DNA of 64,000 nt from Streptomyces fungicidicus (GCF_003665435.1 NZ_CP023407.1:620001-684000), one strand, 5' to 3'. Shown: positions 49,898 to 59,023, counted from the first letter of the stretch. Program-made: numbers and translations. Notes: a model not told the origin generated them from the sequence alone.

Positions 49898-50965
49898 ATG
49901 GATCCCGTCGAGGCGCTGGAGCGGATCGCCTTCCTGCTGGAGCGGTCCCTCGCGCCGACGTACCGCGTCCGCGCCTTCCGCACCGCCGCCCGCACGCTGT
50001 CGGAGCTGGGCGGGGAGCAGGTGCGCGAGCGGGCGGCGGCCGGGACGCTCGAGACGCTGAAGGGGGTCGGCCCGAAGACCGCTCAGGTGGCGCGGGAGGC
50101 GCTGGCCGGGGAGGTGCCCGGCTATCTGCGGAAGCTGGAGGACGAGGCCGGCCGGGAGCCCGCGGACCGGGAGGGGCGACGGCTGCGGGCGCTGCTGCGC
50201 GGGGACTGTCATCTGCACTCCGACTGGTCCGACGGCGGCAGCCCGATCGGGGAGATGGGCCGCACCGCCGCGGGGCTCGGGCACGAGTGGGCGGTGCTGA
50301 CGGACCACTCGCCCCGGCTGACCGTGGCACGGGGGCTGTCGGCCGCCCGGCTGCGCGAGCAGCTGGACGTGGTGGCGGAGCTGAACGAGACCTGGGCGCC
50401 GTTCCGGCTGCTGACCGGCATCGAGTGCGACATCCTCGAGGACGGCTCCCTCGACCAGGAACCGGAACTCCTGGAACGGCTGGACGTCGTGGTGGTGTCC
50501 GTGCACTCCAAGCTGCGGATGGACGCTCGGTCGATGACCCGCCGCATGGTGGCCGCGGTGCGCGACCCGCACTCCGACGTCCTCGGGCACTGCACCGGGC
50601 GGCTGGTGACCGGGCGCGGCCGGCCCGAGTCGGAGTTCGACGCCGACGAGGTGTTCGCCGCGTGCGCGGAGAGCGGCACCGCCCTGGAGATCAACAGCCG
50701 GCCCGAGCGGCTCGACCCGCCGCGACGGCTGCTGCGGCGCGCGGTGGAGGCGGGTGTGCTGTTCTCCGTCGACACCGACGCGCACGCGCCGGGTCAGCTG
50801 GACTGGCAGATCCTCGGGTGCGCCCGCGCCGAGGAGTGCGGGGTCCCGCCGGAGCGGGTGGTCACCACTTGGTCCCTGGACGAGCTGCTGGCCTGGGCCC
50901 GGGAGCGGAAGGTGCCGGCCGGAGTGGCGGGCGGCCCCGGTGGTACCCGTACCGCCCCCGAGTGA
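49898..50965 (+). CDS. PHP-domain phosphoesterase with helix-hairpin-helix region
   Basis: A 355-residue protein. The first 80 residues resemble the N-terminal HhH domain of DNA polymerase X (AFRTAARTLSELGGEQVRER and LKGVGPKTAQVAREAL). The PHP domain (about 100-340) shows DCHLHSDWSDGG, AVLTDHS, GIECDIL, VVVSVHS, and DTDAHAPGQL as metal ligands. The polymerase palm is absent, so this is a PolX-like protein without polymerase and probably a metal-dependent phosphoesterase or nuclease in DNA repair. GAGGAGG precedes ATG 49898. A HAD phosphatase gene follows 10 bp later, as an operon. Confidence 0.9.
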   Translation: MDPVEALERIAFLLERSLAPTYRVRAFRTAARTLSELGGEQVRERAAAGTLETLKGVGPKTAQVAREALAGEVPGYLRKLEDEAGREPADREGRRLRALLRGDCHLHSDWSDGGSPIGEMGRTAAGLGHEWAVLTDHSPRLTVARGLSAARLREQLDVVAELNETWAPFRLLTGIECDILEDGSLDQEPELLERLDVVVVSVHSKLRMDARSMTRRMVAAVRDPHSDVLGHCTGRLVTGRGRPESEFDADEVFAACAESGTALEINSRPERLDPPRRLLRRAVEAGVLFSVDTDAHAPGQLDWQILGCARAEECGVPPERVVTTWSLDELLAWARERKVPAGVAGGPGGTRTAPE

Positions 50966-50975
50966 AGGAGCGCGT

Positions 50976-51632
50976 ATGGAACAGGCGGCCGTGTTCGATG
51001 TGGACGGCACGCTGGCGGACACCAACCATCTGCATGTGACGTGCTGGTGGGAGGCCCTGCGGCAGGCGGGCCACCGGGTGTCGATGCACGACGTCCACCG
51101 GGCCGTGGGCCTGCCTTCGGCCGACCTGGTCGCCCATCTGCTGGGCGGGGACCGCGACCCGGACCGTGACGCGGAGCTGAGCGCCGCGCACAAGGCGCTG
51201 TACGGGCAGTACTTCGACCGGCTCGCCCCGCTGCCGGACGCCGGCCCGCTGCTGAAGCGGCTGCACCGGGACGGCTGGACGGTGGTGCTCGCCACCTCGG
51301 CGGGCGGCGCCGAGCTGGGCGCGCTGCGCCGGGCGATCGACGCGGACGAGGCGATCACCGCGACCGCGAGCGCGGACGACGTCGAGCAGGGCAAACCCGC
51401 CCCCGAGCCGGTCGAGCACGCCCTGGAGCTGGCCGGGGTGCCGGCCGAGCGCGCCGTGTTCGTCGGCGACACGGTGTGGGACATGCGGGCGGGCAGCAGG
51501 GCGGGGGTGCGCTGCGTGGGCTTGCTGTGCGGCGGCATCCCGCGCGCCGACCTGGTGGAGGCCGGCGCGGACGTGGTCTACGACGACCCGTCCCGGCTGC
51601 TGGCGTCGCTGTCGGACAGTCCCCTGGCATGA
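50976..51632 (+). CDS. HAD-superfamily hydrolase
   Basis: A 218-residue phosphatase of the beta-phosphoglucomutase/phosphoglycolate type. Motif I is VFDVDGTLADT (nucleophile Asp), motif II LATSAGG, motif III Lys in EQGKPAPEP, and motif IV VFVGDTVWDM. A four-helix cap lies between motifs I and II. The substrate is unknown. AAGGAG precedes ATG 50976. Confidence 0.92.
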   Translation: MEQAAVFDVDGTLADTNHLHVTCWWEALRQAGHRVSMHDVHRAVGLPSADLVAHLLGGDRDPDRDAELSAAHKALYGQYFDRLAPLPDAGPLLKRLHRDGWTVVLATSAGGAELGALRRAIDADEAITATASADDVEQGKPAPEPVEHALELAGVPAERAVFVGDTVWDMRAGSRAGVRCVGLLCGGIPRADLVEAGADVVYDDPSRLLASLSDSPLA

Positions 51633-51675
51633 GGTCCGGCATGAGGTCCCGTACGACCGGGACGGCCGCGGGGGC

Positions 51676-52890
51676 GTGACGCGCGTGGGGCAGGAGATGT
51701 GGCGGGGTGATGACGTCGCGGGGCGGGCGGCTCCGACGGCACGGCTGTGGCACGCCGTGCGGTGGGACGTGCGGTCCGTGGGCCGGGCGGCGTGGGCCGC
51801 CCTGCGGGGGCCGGGCAGGGAGCGGGACCTGCTGGTCCAGTCGCTGAAGGCCGCCGCCGCGGCGCTGCTGGCCTGGCTGCTGGCGCAGGTCTGGCTCGGC
51901 GACCCGATGGCCCTCATGGCGCCCTGGGTGGCGCTGGTCCTGGTGCAGGCCACCGTCTACAGCTCGCTGATGCAGGCGGCGCGGCAGTTCACCGCGATCT
52001 GTGTGGGGGCCCTGGTGGCATCGGGGGCGCAGGCGGTCACCGGCGACACCACGGGCGCCCTCGCGCTGTCCGTGCCCGTCCTGGTGCTGCTGTCCAACTG
52101 GCGGCGCTTCGGCGACCAGGGCATCTACGCCGCCACCACGGCCGTCTTCACGATCGCCACGGGGACGGTGAGCGGGGCCGCCGTCGGGCACCGGCTGGGG
52201 CAGGCGGCGCTGGGCGCGGTGGTCGGTGTCGCCGTCAACGCGCTGGTCCTCCCGCCGGTTCACCTGAGGGACGTGCGGGAGAACCTCGCGGCGCTCGCCC
52301 GTGAGGCGGGCGAGGTGCTGCACACCGTGGCCGGGGACCTCCGCGAGGGCGAGTGGGACGCCGGGACCGCCTCCGGGTGGCTGGACTCCTCGGCCCGGCT
52401 GCAGAGCCGTGTGGAGGCGCTGCGCTCGGCCCGCGGCTGGAGCAGGGAGAGTCTGTGGCTCACCTCGGGCGTGCTGCGCGCCCTGCACCGGGCGCCGACC
52501 GAGGCACTGCCGCCGGAGGAGCAGGACGAGCGGTTCGGCCGGGTCACCGGGCACGTCACCTCGCTGACCCGGACGCTCGCGGTGGCCGCCGACGAGGACC
52601 GTACGCCCGCGGCGCCGGACGCGGCGATGCTGAGCCGCTACGCGGAGCTTCTCGAGCTGTTCGGCGACGCGTGCCGCGCGGAGGGCGACCGGCTGCTGAA
52701 CGGGGGCCCCCGCACGGACGTCCTGCGGGACGAGCGGACCGAGGCGGTGCTGCGGGAGCTGCACGGAAAGCTCCAGGAGGGCATGCGGGACGCCGGCCGG
52801 GATGCCGCGCACACGGCCGTCCTGGGCACGCTGATCCTGCAGGCCGAGAACCTCTGGGCCGATCTCGACGGGGGTGCGCGGGTCCGGTGA
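51676..52890 (+). CDS. FUSC-type (aromatic-acid exporter-like) membrane protein
   Basis: A 404-residue protein with six predicted helices in the first 195 residues (LLVQSLKAAAAALLAWLLAQVW, LMAPWVALVLVQATVYSSL, LALSVPVLVLLSNW and others), then a soluble helical C-terminal half. It matches the FUSC/ArAE family layout; family members export aromatic acids, but the substrate here is unknown. A second member is at 57788. GTG 51676 is chosen; ATG 51697 is too close to its GGAG. Confidence 0.85.
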   Translation: MTRVGQEMWRGDDVAGRAAPTARLWHAVRWDVRSVGRAAWAALRGPGRERDLLVQSLKAAAAALLAWLLAQVWLGDPMALMAPWVALVLVQATVYSSLMQAARQFTAICVGALVASGAQAVTGDTTGALALSVPVLVLLSNWRRFGDQGIYAATTAVFTIATGTVSGAAVGHRLGQAALGAVVGVAVNALVLPPVHLRDVRENLAALAREAGEVLHTVAGDLREGEWDAGTASGWLDSSARLQSRVEALRSARGWSRESLWLTSGVLRALHRAPTEALPPEEQDERFGRVTGHVTSLTRTLAVAADEDRTPAAPDAAMLSRYAELLELFGDACRAEGDRLLNGGPRTDVLRDERTEAVLRELHGKLQEGMRDAGRDAAHTAVLGTLILQAENLWADLDGGARVR

Positions 52891-53208
52891 CGCACCTCAC
52901 GCCTCCCGGCGGCGGATCGCGGAACACCCGGAGGCGGTTCCCCGTTGAACCAGCCGTGGGTGCGGACGGGACAGTGTCCCCGGGCCTCATCATCCGCCCA
53001 CAGGGACGATCGTTCGGCTGAAGCCCTGTGGAGCCTTTCGCCGAGAGGCGACCGCCGTCCGCACCCGCCATCGAGCCGCCCCGGCCGTGATTCCCCCGTC
53101 GCGGTCGGGGCTTCCCCTGTGTTCCCCCGGTGTCGCCGCGGCGTGCACGCCGGCGCCCGAGGGGTACTCGGCCGGTTCCGCGGAACAGGCGGCCGAGAGG
53201 AGCGGAAG
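52891..53208. other. Intergenic region with no gene
   Basis: The 318 bp upstream of the epimerase gene hold no credible frame. A 12-bp palindrome GTTCCGCGGAAC (53175-53186) lies just before the ribosome binding site. Its half-sites are in the opposite order to an actinobacterial SOS box. Confidence 0.5.
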
Positions 53209-54240
53209 GTGAGCAGCGCAGCGGGCACGAGGGTCGTCGTCACGGGCGCCACCGGCAATGTCGGGACCAGTGTGGTGCGGGTCCTCTCGGAGGAACCGGA
53301 GGTCGTCTCCGTACGGGGTCTGGCCCGGCGGGTCCCCGAGTGGTCGCCGCCGAGGACCGAGTGGTCGGCGGTGGACCTGGCCTCGGAGCGGTCCGATCTC
53401 GCCGGGGAGTTCGCCGGCGCGGACGCGGTGATCCATCTGGCCTGGGCGTTCCAGCCGACGCACGATCCGGCGACCACCTGGCGCACGAACGTGCTCGGCA
53501 GCATGCGGGTGTTCGACGCGGTGGCCGAGGCGGGGGTGCCGGCGCTGGTGCACGCCTCCTCGGTCGGGGCCTACTCGCCGGGCCCGAAGGACCACGCGGT
53601 GGACGAGTCGTGGCCGACGCACGGCTGGCCGGACGCCGCGTACTGCCGGGAGAAGGCGTATCTGGAGCGGGCCCTGGACACGTTCGAGCGCGATCACCCG
53701 GGGACGCGGGTGGTGCGGATGCGGCCCGCGTTCCTCTTCAAGCGGGAGTCGGCGAGCGAGCAGCGCCGTATCTTCGGCGGCCGGTATCTGCCGGGTCAGC
53801 TGGTCCGGCCGGACCTGCTGCCCGTCCTCCCCGACATCCCCGGACTGCGGGTGCAGGCGCTGCACACCGACGACGCGGCCCACGCCTACCGGCTGGCGGT
53901 GCTGTCCGCCGGGGCGCGCGGCGCCTTCAATCTCGCCGCGGAGCCGGCGGTCGACGCCGAACTGCTCGGCCGGATGCTCGGCACCCGGCGGATACGGCTG
54001 CCGCGCACCGCTGCCCGCTCGGCGGTCGCCGCCGCCTGGGGACTGCGTCTGCTGCCCGCCTCGCCACATCTGTTCGACGCCGTGCTGAGGCTGCCGCTGA
54101 TGGACTGCGCACGCGCGCGCGAGGAACTGGGCTGGCGGCCGGAGCACACGGCCACGGAGGTGCTGGAGGAGTTCCTGCGGGGCATGCGGGAGGGCGCGGG
54201 GGAACGGACGGAACCGATGCGGGGCCGCAAGGCCGGCTGA
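53209..54240 (+). CDS. NAD-dependent epimerase/dehydratase family protein
   Basis: A 343-residue extended SDR. VVVTGATGNVGTSVVR is the NAD-binding glycine motif, IHLAWAFQP follows, and HASSVGAYSPG with AAYCREKAYLERAL supplies the Ser and the Tyr-x-x-x-Lys (YCREK). The C-terminal substrate region includes VQALHTDDAAHAYRLAVL. It probably acts on a nucleotide-sugar or a similar hydroxyl substrate, not known. GTG 53209 has AGGAG at 8 nt. Confidence 0.9.
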   Translation: MSSAAGTRVVVTGATGNVGTSVVRVLSEEPEVVSVRGLARRVPEWSPPRTEWSAVDLASERSDLAGEFAGADAVIHLAWAFQPTHDPATTWRTNVLGSMRVFDAVAEAGVPALVHASSVGAYSPGPKDHAVDESWPTHGWPDAAYCREKAYLERALDTFERDHPGTRVVRMRPAFLFKRESASEQRRIFGGRYLPGQLVRPDLLPVLPDIPGLRVQALHTDDAAHAYRLAVLSAGARGAFNLAAEPAVDAELLGRMLGTRRIRLPRTAARSAVAAAWGLRLLPASPHLFDAVLRLPLMDCARAREELGWRPEHTATEVLEEFLRGMREGAGERTEPMRGRKAG

Positions 54241-54305
54241 GCGCCGGGTTTCGGCGGCCGCCGCGGAGGTACCCGCGAGGGTCGTACGAACGAAGGGAGA
54301 GCGCC

Positions 54306-54581
54306 GTGACCGACCACCGCCTCGAAGGACCCGGCGAGAACGGCGCCGCCGTGCCCCGTGATCTGCCCGATCAGCAGGCGGGCCCCGGTGAGGACCCGTG
54401 GGAGGTCGCACCGGCCGCCGCGGAGCGCGAGAGCGAGAAGAAGTCCGGCCGGCCGGAGGAGCCGGAGGAGCCGGAGTCCGACGTGCCCGACACGGACGAG
54501 GCCGGTACCGGCCGGCAGGGCGCCCCGCACTCGGCGTCGGTCAACCCCGAGCAACCGGCACCGGACGAGTCCCCCGCGTAG
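54306..54581 (+). CDS. Small disordered acidic protein
   Basis: A 91-residue protein starting GTG 54306 after GGGAGAG. It is rich in Glu, Pro, Asp and Gly, with a mixed-charge stretch (ERESEKKSGRPEEPEEPESD) and no hydrophobic core, so it is likely intrinsically disordered. I recognise no function; similar disordered proteins are frequent beside stress genes in Streptomyces. It follows the epimerase gene by 65 bp. Confidence 0.65.
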   Translation: MTDHRLEGPGENGAAVPRDLPDQQAGPGEDPWEVAPAAAERESEKKSGRPEEPEEPESDVPDTDEAGTGRQGAPHSASVNPEQPAPDESPA

Positions 54582-54583
54582 GT

Positions 54584-54602
54584 CCTGTCCTCGCCGGACA
54601 GG
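54584..54602 (+). terminator. Terminator-like hairpin after the disordered-protein gene
   Basis: A perfect 7-bp stem (54584-54590 with 54596-54602) with a 5-nt loop lies 2 nt after the stop codon. Confidence 0.5.
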
Positions 54603-54671
54603 GCCGCGGATGACGTGGGCACCGGCGTCCGCCCCTGCGGCCGCTCAGCGGCCGGGTCCACGACTGTGCCG

Positions 54672-54687
54672 GCCCGGCCGGCCGGGC
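54672..54687 (-). terminator. GC palindrome after the ROK gene
   Basis: GCCCGGCCGGCCGGGC is a 16-bp perfect palindrome 4 nt beyond the ROK stop on the minus strand. Confidence 0.45.
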
Positions 54688-54691
54688 GGGG

Positions 54692-55981
54692 TCACCGGGG
54701 GGTGCGTTCCCGCAGGGCGGTGTGCCAGGCGGGCGGTGGGGACTCCGGGTCCGGGTCGGGTCGCCGGCCGCCGCGGGCGAAGAAGTCGGCGAGCGGCAGG
54801 ATCGCGGCGCCGACGGTGACCGCGTCGGGGCCCAGGCTGCCCAGCTCGATCGTCACCTTCCCGGCCGGATGGCGCAGCGCGTACGACAGGGCGTGTCTGC
54901 GCACCGCGGGCAGGAAACGGGAACCGAGCTGGAGGCCGGCCCAACCGCCCATCAGGATGCGCTCCGGCTGGAAGAGGTTGATCAGGTCGGACAGGCCGGC
55001 GCCCAGGTATTCGGCGGTCTCCTCCAGCACGGCGAGCGCGACGGGGTCCGGGGCGGCGCCGTCGGCGGGATAGGCGGCGGCGAGCATGGCCGTCAGCGCC
55101 GTCTCCTCGTCCGTGCCCCCGGGCACCCGGCCGCCCTCCTCGCGCCACCGGGCGAGCAGCGACTCGGCGCCCGCGTACGCCTCCAGGCAGCCGAGCGCGC
55201 CGCAGCGGCAGCGGCGGCCCCTGACCCGGACGGTCAGATGCCCCCATTCGACCGCCCTGCCCTGTTCCACCTCGGGTGTGACCAGGCAGGCGCCGACGCC
55301 GGAGCCGAAGAGGACCACGAGGGCGTTGCCGGCGCCGCGGCCCGCCCCGAACCACATCTCGGCCTGGCCGAGGGTCCTGGCGCCGTTGTCGATGAAGCAG
55401 GGCACGGAGTCCGGCAGCAGGGACTCGGCGCGGAGCAGGGACTCCAGGGGGACCGCGTCCCAGCCGATGGTCTGGCCGTGCACCACGGCGCCCCGGTCGG
55501 GGGTGTGCTCGACGATGCCGGGGACGCCGATGCCGACGCCGAGCAGCCGCTCGGGGGCGAGCCGGGCGGCGCCGAGCACCTCGGCGATCCCGGAGCGGAT
55601 GTGGTCGACGATGACCTCGACCTCGTAGCGCTGCTGCTCCAGGGGGAGTTCCGCGCGGGCGAGCTCGGTGAGGGTCAGGTCGAACAGTTCGACGCGGACC
55701 CGGGTCTCGCCCACGTCGACGCCGATCATGTGGCCGCTGGCCGGTGCCACCCGCAGCAGGGTGCGGGGACGGCCGCCGTCGGAGTCGACGCTGCCGGCCT
55801 CCTCCACCAGGCCGTCGGCGACCAGGTCGGCGACGACGTTGCTCACGGATCCGGAGCTCAGCCCGGTCGCCGGGCCGAGTTCGAAGCGGCTGAGCGGGCC
55901 GTCGAAGTAGAGCCGCTGCAGGACCGCCGTGCGGTTGGCCCGCCTGAGGTCGCGCACCGTGCGCCCGTTCCGCACCGCCAT
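54692..55981 (-). CDS. ROK family transcriptional regulator
   Basis: A 429-residue repressor/sugar-kinase-like protein. The N-terminal winged helix (LQRLYFDGPLSRFELGPATGLSSGSVSNVVADLV, residues 20-55) binds DNA. The ROK domain follows, with GVDVGETRVRVELFDL (phosphate loop), IGVGIGVPGIVEH, and the zinc motif CRCGALGCLEAYAG near residue 250. It likely senses a sugar. GGAAGGAG before ATG 55981 gives the start. It lies in the same direction as the phosphotransferase gene upstream, with a 91-bp gap. Confidence 0.92.
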   Translation of the reverse strand: MAVRNGRTVRDLRRANRTAVLQRLYFDGPLSRFELGPATGLSSGSVSNVVADLVADGLVEEAGSVDSDGGRPRTLLRVAPASGHMIGVDVGETRVRVELFDLTLTELARAELPLEQQRYEVEVIVDHIRSGIAEVLGAARLAPERLLGVGIGVPGIVEHTPDRGAVVHGQTIGWDAVPLESLLRAESLLPDSVPCFIDNGARTLGQAEMWFGAGRGAGNALVVLFGSGVGACLVTPEVEQGRAVEWGHLTVRVRGRRCRCGALGCLEAYAGAESLLARWREEGGRVPGGTDEETALTAMLAAAYPADGAAPDPVALAVLEETAEYLGAGLSDLINLFQPERILMGGWAGLQLGSRFLPAVRRHALSYALRHPAGKVTIELGSLGPDAVTVGAAILPLADFFARGGRRPDPDPESPPPAWHTALRERTPR

Positions 55982-56072
55982 GTGGCTCCTTCCGAAACCC
56001 TGCCCGACCTGCAACATACCGCCGGGAACGGGCCGGGCGCGACTTTCTCCCACCCTTATTTCATGTTGTGAA

Positions 56073-57056
56073 CTAACAGTGTCCGGCGACCTCGTCCAGC
56101 GCCGCCTCCAGTTCCGGCGCCACCACGTCCCGGACCCAGCGCCGGTGAGCGGCGTCGGCCGCCCGCGGAACCGTCTCGGTGAGCATGATCAGGTACAGGT
56201 AGGCGCGGTAGAGGGCGAGGCGGACGCGGGCCGCCCCGCCGAGGGCGGCCTCGCCCCCGGCCTCCGCGTACCCGGCGAGGAACGCCTCGTCCGTCCTGAT
56301 GTCGCCGAGCAGGGCGAGCGAGACGAAGTCGGCGAGCGGGTCGCCCCAGAACATCCGCTCCCCGTCGATGAGCCCGCCGATGCGGGCCCGGCCCGCCGCG
56401 GAGCGGTCCACCAGGATGTTGCCCGGCCACAGGTCGAAGTGGACGAGCACCGGCACGGTGACCTCGTCGAGCGCCCCGGCGGCGGCGTGGAGCACGGCGG
56501 CCGTCTCCTCGACGGGGCGGGGCAGCCGGGCGCCGTAATCCCGGGCGTCGGCCAGCACGGCGCCGGTCATCGCGGTGAAGGCGGTCCGCCAGTCGCTCGC
56601 GAGCGGCCCGAGGGCGCCGGACGGGTAGCCGAACCCCGGCCCGGTCACCCGGTGCAGCCGGGCCACCTGACGCCCGAGCTCCTCGCGCAGTTCCGCCCGC
56701 TCGCCGTCCGCCGGCGCCGCCTGCGGCCAGGGCAGGCCCGGGGAGGCGGTCAGCAGCAGATACGGGGCGCGGGGGTCGCCGCCGAGGAACACGGCGCGCG
56801 GGGCGGGCACCCGGGCCTCGGCCGCACCGGCGCAGAACTCCGCCTCGGCGGCCAGGAGGTTCCGCTCGTACCGCAGGCCGGGGGCGGTGGGCGCGGGCGG
56901 GATCTTGAGCACGTACCGGCTGCCGTCGGCGAGGAGGAGTTCCTCTACGGTGTTGTAGGTGCCGCCGGTCAGCGGACGCACGCCGGCGAGCGCGCCGGAC
57001 GGCAGACCCGCCTCCGCGAGCACCCGGCGGGCCCGCTGCCAGGAATCCACCTTCAT
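56073..57056 (-). CDS. Phosphotransferase (APH/choline-kinase fold)
   Basis: A 327-residue kinase-like protein with LTGGTYNTVEELLLADGSRYVLK (ATP-binding strands and Lys), VLVHFDLWPGNILVD (catalytic Asp and Asn, near residue 214) and GLIDGERMFWGDPLADF (metal-binding Asp). It belongs to the aminoglycoside phosphotransferase/fructosamine kinase group and phosphorylates a small hydroxyl compound that cannot be identified. ATG 57056 has GGGAGG at about 8 nt; GTG 57062 is an alternative. It precedes the ROK gene. Confidence 0.88.
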   Translation of the reverse strand: MKVDSWQRARRVLAEAGLPSGALAGVRPLTGGTYNTVEELLLADGSRYVLKIPPAPTAPGLRYERNLLAAEAEFCAGAAEARVPAPRAVFLGGDPRAPYLLLTASPGLPWPQAAPADGERAELREELGRQVARLHRVTGPGFGYPSGALGPLASDWRTAFTAMTGAVLADARDYGARLPRPVEETAAVLHAAAGALDEVTVPVLVHFDLWPGNILVDRSAAGRARIGGLIDGERMFWGDPLADFVSLALLGDIRTDEAFLAGYAEAGGEAALGGAARVRLALYRAYLYLIMLTETVPRAADAAHRRWVRDVVAPELEAALDEVAGHC

Positions 57057-57168
57057 GCACACCCCTCCCCCACAACGACCGGGGTACAGCGTACGGAACG
57101 CGTCCTGGGCGGGAGCCCCGGGGGAAATTCGCTGGCTCCGGCCGGCGCAGGATACCTACCCTGGGCCA

Positions 57169-57197
57169 GAAACCTAGACCCCCTAGGTTTCGAAACC
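57169..57197 (+). promoter_or_regulatory. Two overlapping palindromes upstream of FBP (operator or attenuator)
   Basis: GAAACCTAG (57169-57177) pairs with CTAGGTTTC (57183-57191). The same second arm also forms the perfect palindrome GGTTTCGAAACC (57186-57197). Three half-sites sharing one arm could give mutually exclusive hairpins or cooperative binding. The ribosome binding site AGGAGA starts at 57205 and the GTG at 57218. Confidence 0.6.
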
Positions 57198-57217
57198 ACG
57201 ACACAGGAGACAGCCCC

Positions 57218-57706
57218 GTGAAAGCGCTCACCGAGCACGACATCCGCAGTTCGTTCATCAACTGCTCGAAGGGTGAGGCCAAGCGGCTTGCCGTACCCCG
57301 TGACCTGGGCGAACGTCCCTGGAGCGACCTCGACTTCCTGGGCTGGCGCGATCCGGGCGCGCCCGACCGCAGCTATCTCGTCACCGAGCGGGACGACCGT
57401 CTCGTCGCGGTGGCCCTGCGCTTCCAGCCCGCTCAGCGCGGTTTCCTCCACCGCAGCATGTGCTCGCTGTGCCTGACGACCCATCCGCGCGGCGGAGTCT
57501 CCCTGATGACCGCGCGCAAGGCGGGCCCGGCCGGCCGTGAGGGCAACTCGGTCGGCGCCTACATGTGCACCGACCTCGCCTGTTCCCTCTATCTGCGCGG
57601 CCTGAAGGTCCCGGAGAGCGGGTCCCGCTTCGAGGAGAGCCTCACCCTGGAGCAGCAGATCGCCCGCACCAGGGGGAACCTGTTCGGCTTCCTCGACAAG
57701 CTGTAG
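57218..57706 (+). CDS. FBP-domain (FusB-like) EF-G-binding protein
   Basis: A 162-residue protein with a C-terminal treble-clef zinc site: CSLC (residues 82-85) and CTDLAC (near 115-120) supply four Cys. Helices around MKALTEHDIRSSFINCSKGEAKRLAVP form the N-terminal part. The FBP/FusB family binds elongation factor G; FusB frees EF-G stalled by fusidic acid. The chromosomal role in streptomycetes is not known. GTG 57218 has AGGAGA at 7 nt. The overlapping palindromes above suggest tight or inducible control. Confidence 0.85.
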   Translation: MKALTEHDIRSSFINCSKGEAKRLAVPRDLGERPWSDLDFLGWRDPGAPDRSYLVTERDDRLVAVALRFQPAQRGFLHRSMCSLCLTTHPRGGVSLMTARKAGPAGREGNSVGAYMCTDLACSLYLRGLKVPESGSRFEESLTLEQQIARTRGNLFGFLDKL

Positions 57707-57787
57707 GCCCGCCCGGCTGTTCCGCCGGGGGACTGCCGTCCCTGGTGAACACGTTCGTGGTGTCCGGGGAGGGGGAACCGTCCGAGG

Positions 57788-59023
57788 ATGCAAGTCGTAC
57801 GTGAGATGACCGCTCCGGCCGTTCGGTACGTCAAGCGGCGCCGGGACCCGGTGACCGTGCAGACGGTGCGATCGGCGTTGGCGGCGACGGTCGCCTACGT
57901 CATCGCGGTACAGCTGAATCCGGAGGCCGCCCCGCTCACCGCGCCCCTGACCGCGCTGCTCGTGGTACAGGTCACCCTGTACTCCACGCTCACCACCGGG
58001 ATCCGCCGGGTGAACTCGGTGGTGACCGGCGTCGTCGTGGCGATCCTGTTCAGTCTCCTGGTCGGTCTGACCTGGTGGAGTCTTGGCCTGCTCATCCTGT
58101 CGTCGCTGATCATCGGCCATCTGGTGCGGGTGGACGAGTTCGTCCCCGAGGTGGCGATCAGCGCGATGCTGGTGCTCGGGGTGACCACCCACGGGGACAC
58201 CGCCTGGGCCCGCATCGTGGAGACGCTGGTCGGGGCCGCCGTCGGAATGGCGTTCAACCTGCTGCTGGCCCCGCCGGTGTGGGTGGAGGAGGCCGGCGAG
58301 TCGATCGAGGAGCTGGCGCGGCGGGTGCGGCAGCTGATGCTGCGGATCGGGGAGGAGGCCGCGGGCCGCCCTCCGTCGTCCCGCGCGGCGGCCCGGCTGC
58401 ACGAGGCCCGCCGGCTGGACCACGACATCTCCGAGGTGGACGCGGACCTCCGGCAGGCGGAGGACAGCCTGCGGCTCAACCCGAGGGTGCGTGAGGGCCT
58501 GCTGCACCGGATCGTGCTGCGCACCGGCCTGGACACGCTGGAGATCTGCACGGTGGTGCTGCGGGTGCTGGCCCGCACCGTGACCGACCTGGCCAAGGAG
58601 CGCGAGCCCGGCCGGCTGTTCGCGCCGGAGACGGGCGCCGCCTTCGAGCAGTTGCTGTCCGAGATCGCCGACGCCGTGGTCAGCTTCGCGGTGCTGGTCA
58701 CCACGAGCGTGAGCGCGAACGCCGAGTCGGCGGAGGAGCGGCTCGCCTCGGAGCTGCGGCAGGCGGCCGTCACCCGCGACAGGCTGGCCGAGCTGCTCTT
58801 CGAGGAGGCCCGCCGGGACGCGCGCGAGTGGCAGTTGCTGGGCGCCGTGCTGACCGAGGTCAACCGCATCCTGGACGAGATGGACACCGAGCACCGTACG
58901 CGCAGGCTGTTCGAGGAGCTGGACCGGCACTCGCGGGAGCAGCGCGAGCGGCTGCCGCGGCTCACCCGGCTGTGGGAGCGGCTGCGCCGCCTCCGGCGCG
59001 GCGCCGGCCGTCGTTCCTCGTGA
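57788..59023 (+). CDS. FUSC-type (aromatic-acid exporter-like) membrane protein
   Basis: A 411-residue protein with about six hydrophobic helices in the first 170 residues (VQTVRSALAATVAYVIAVQL, LTALLVVQVTLYSTLTTGI, VVTGVVVAILFSLLVGL and others), then a long charged helical C-terminal region (residues 175-400). It is a distant homologue of the protein at 51676. The substrate is unknown. ATG 57788 is chosen; ATG 57806 is also possible. It follows FBP by 81 bp. Confidence 0.87.
   Translation: MQVVREMTAPAVRYVKRRRDPVTVQTVRSALAATVAYVIAVQLNPEAAPLTAPLTALLVVQVTLYSTLTTGIRRVNSVVTGVVVAILFSLLVGLTWWSLGLLILSSLIIGHLVRVDEFVPEVAISAMLVLGVTTHGDTAWARIVETLVGAAVGMAFNLLLAPPVWVEEAGESIEELARRVRQLMLRIGEEAAGRPPSSRAAARLHEARRLDHDISEVDADLRQAEDSLRLNPRVREGLLHRIVLRTGLDTLEICTVVLRVLARTVTDLAKEREPGRLFAPETGAAFEQLLSEIADAVVSFAVLVTTSVSANAESAEERLASELRQAAVTRDRLAELLFEEARRDAREWQLLGAVLTEVNRILDEMDTEHRTRRLFEELDRHSREQRERLPRLTRLWERLRRLRRGAGRRSS

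Noticed and set aside
53175..53186. GTTCCGCGGAAC as a LexA (SOS) box
   Set aside because: Actinobacterial LexA sites have GAAC followed by GTTC; here the half-sites are inverted, and the epimerase is not a typical SOS gene.
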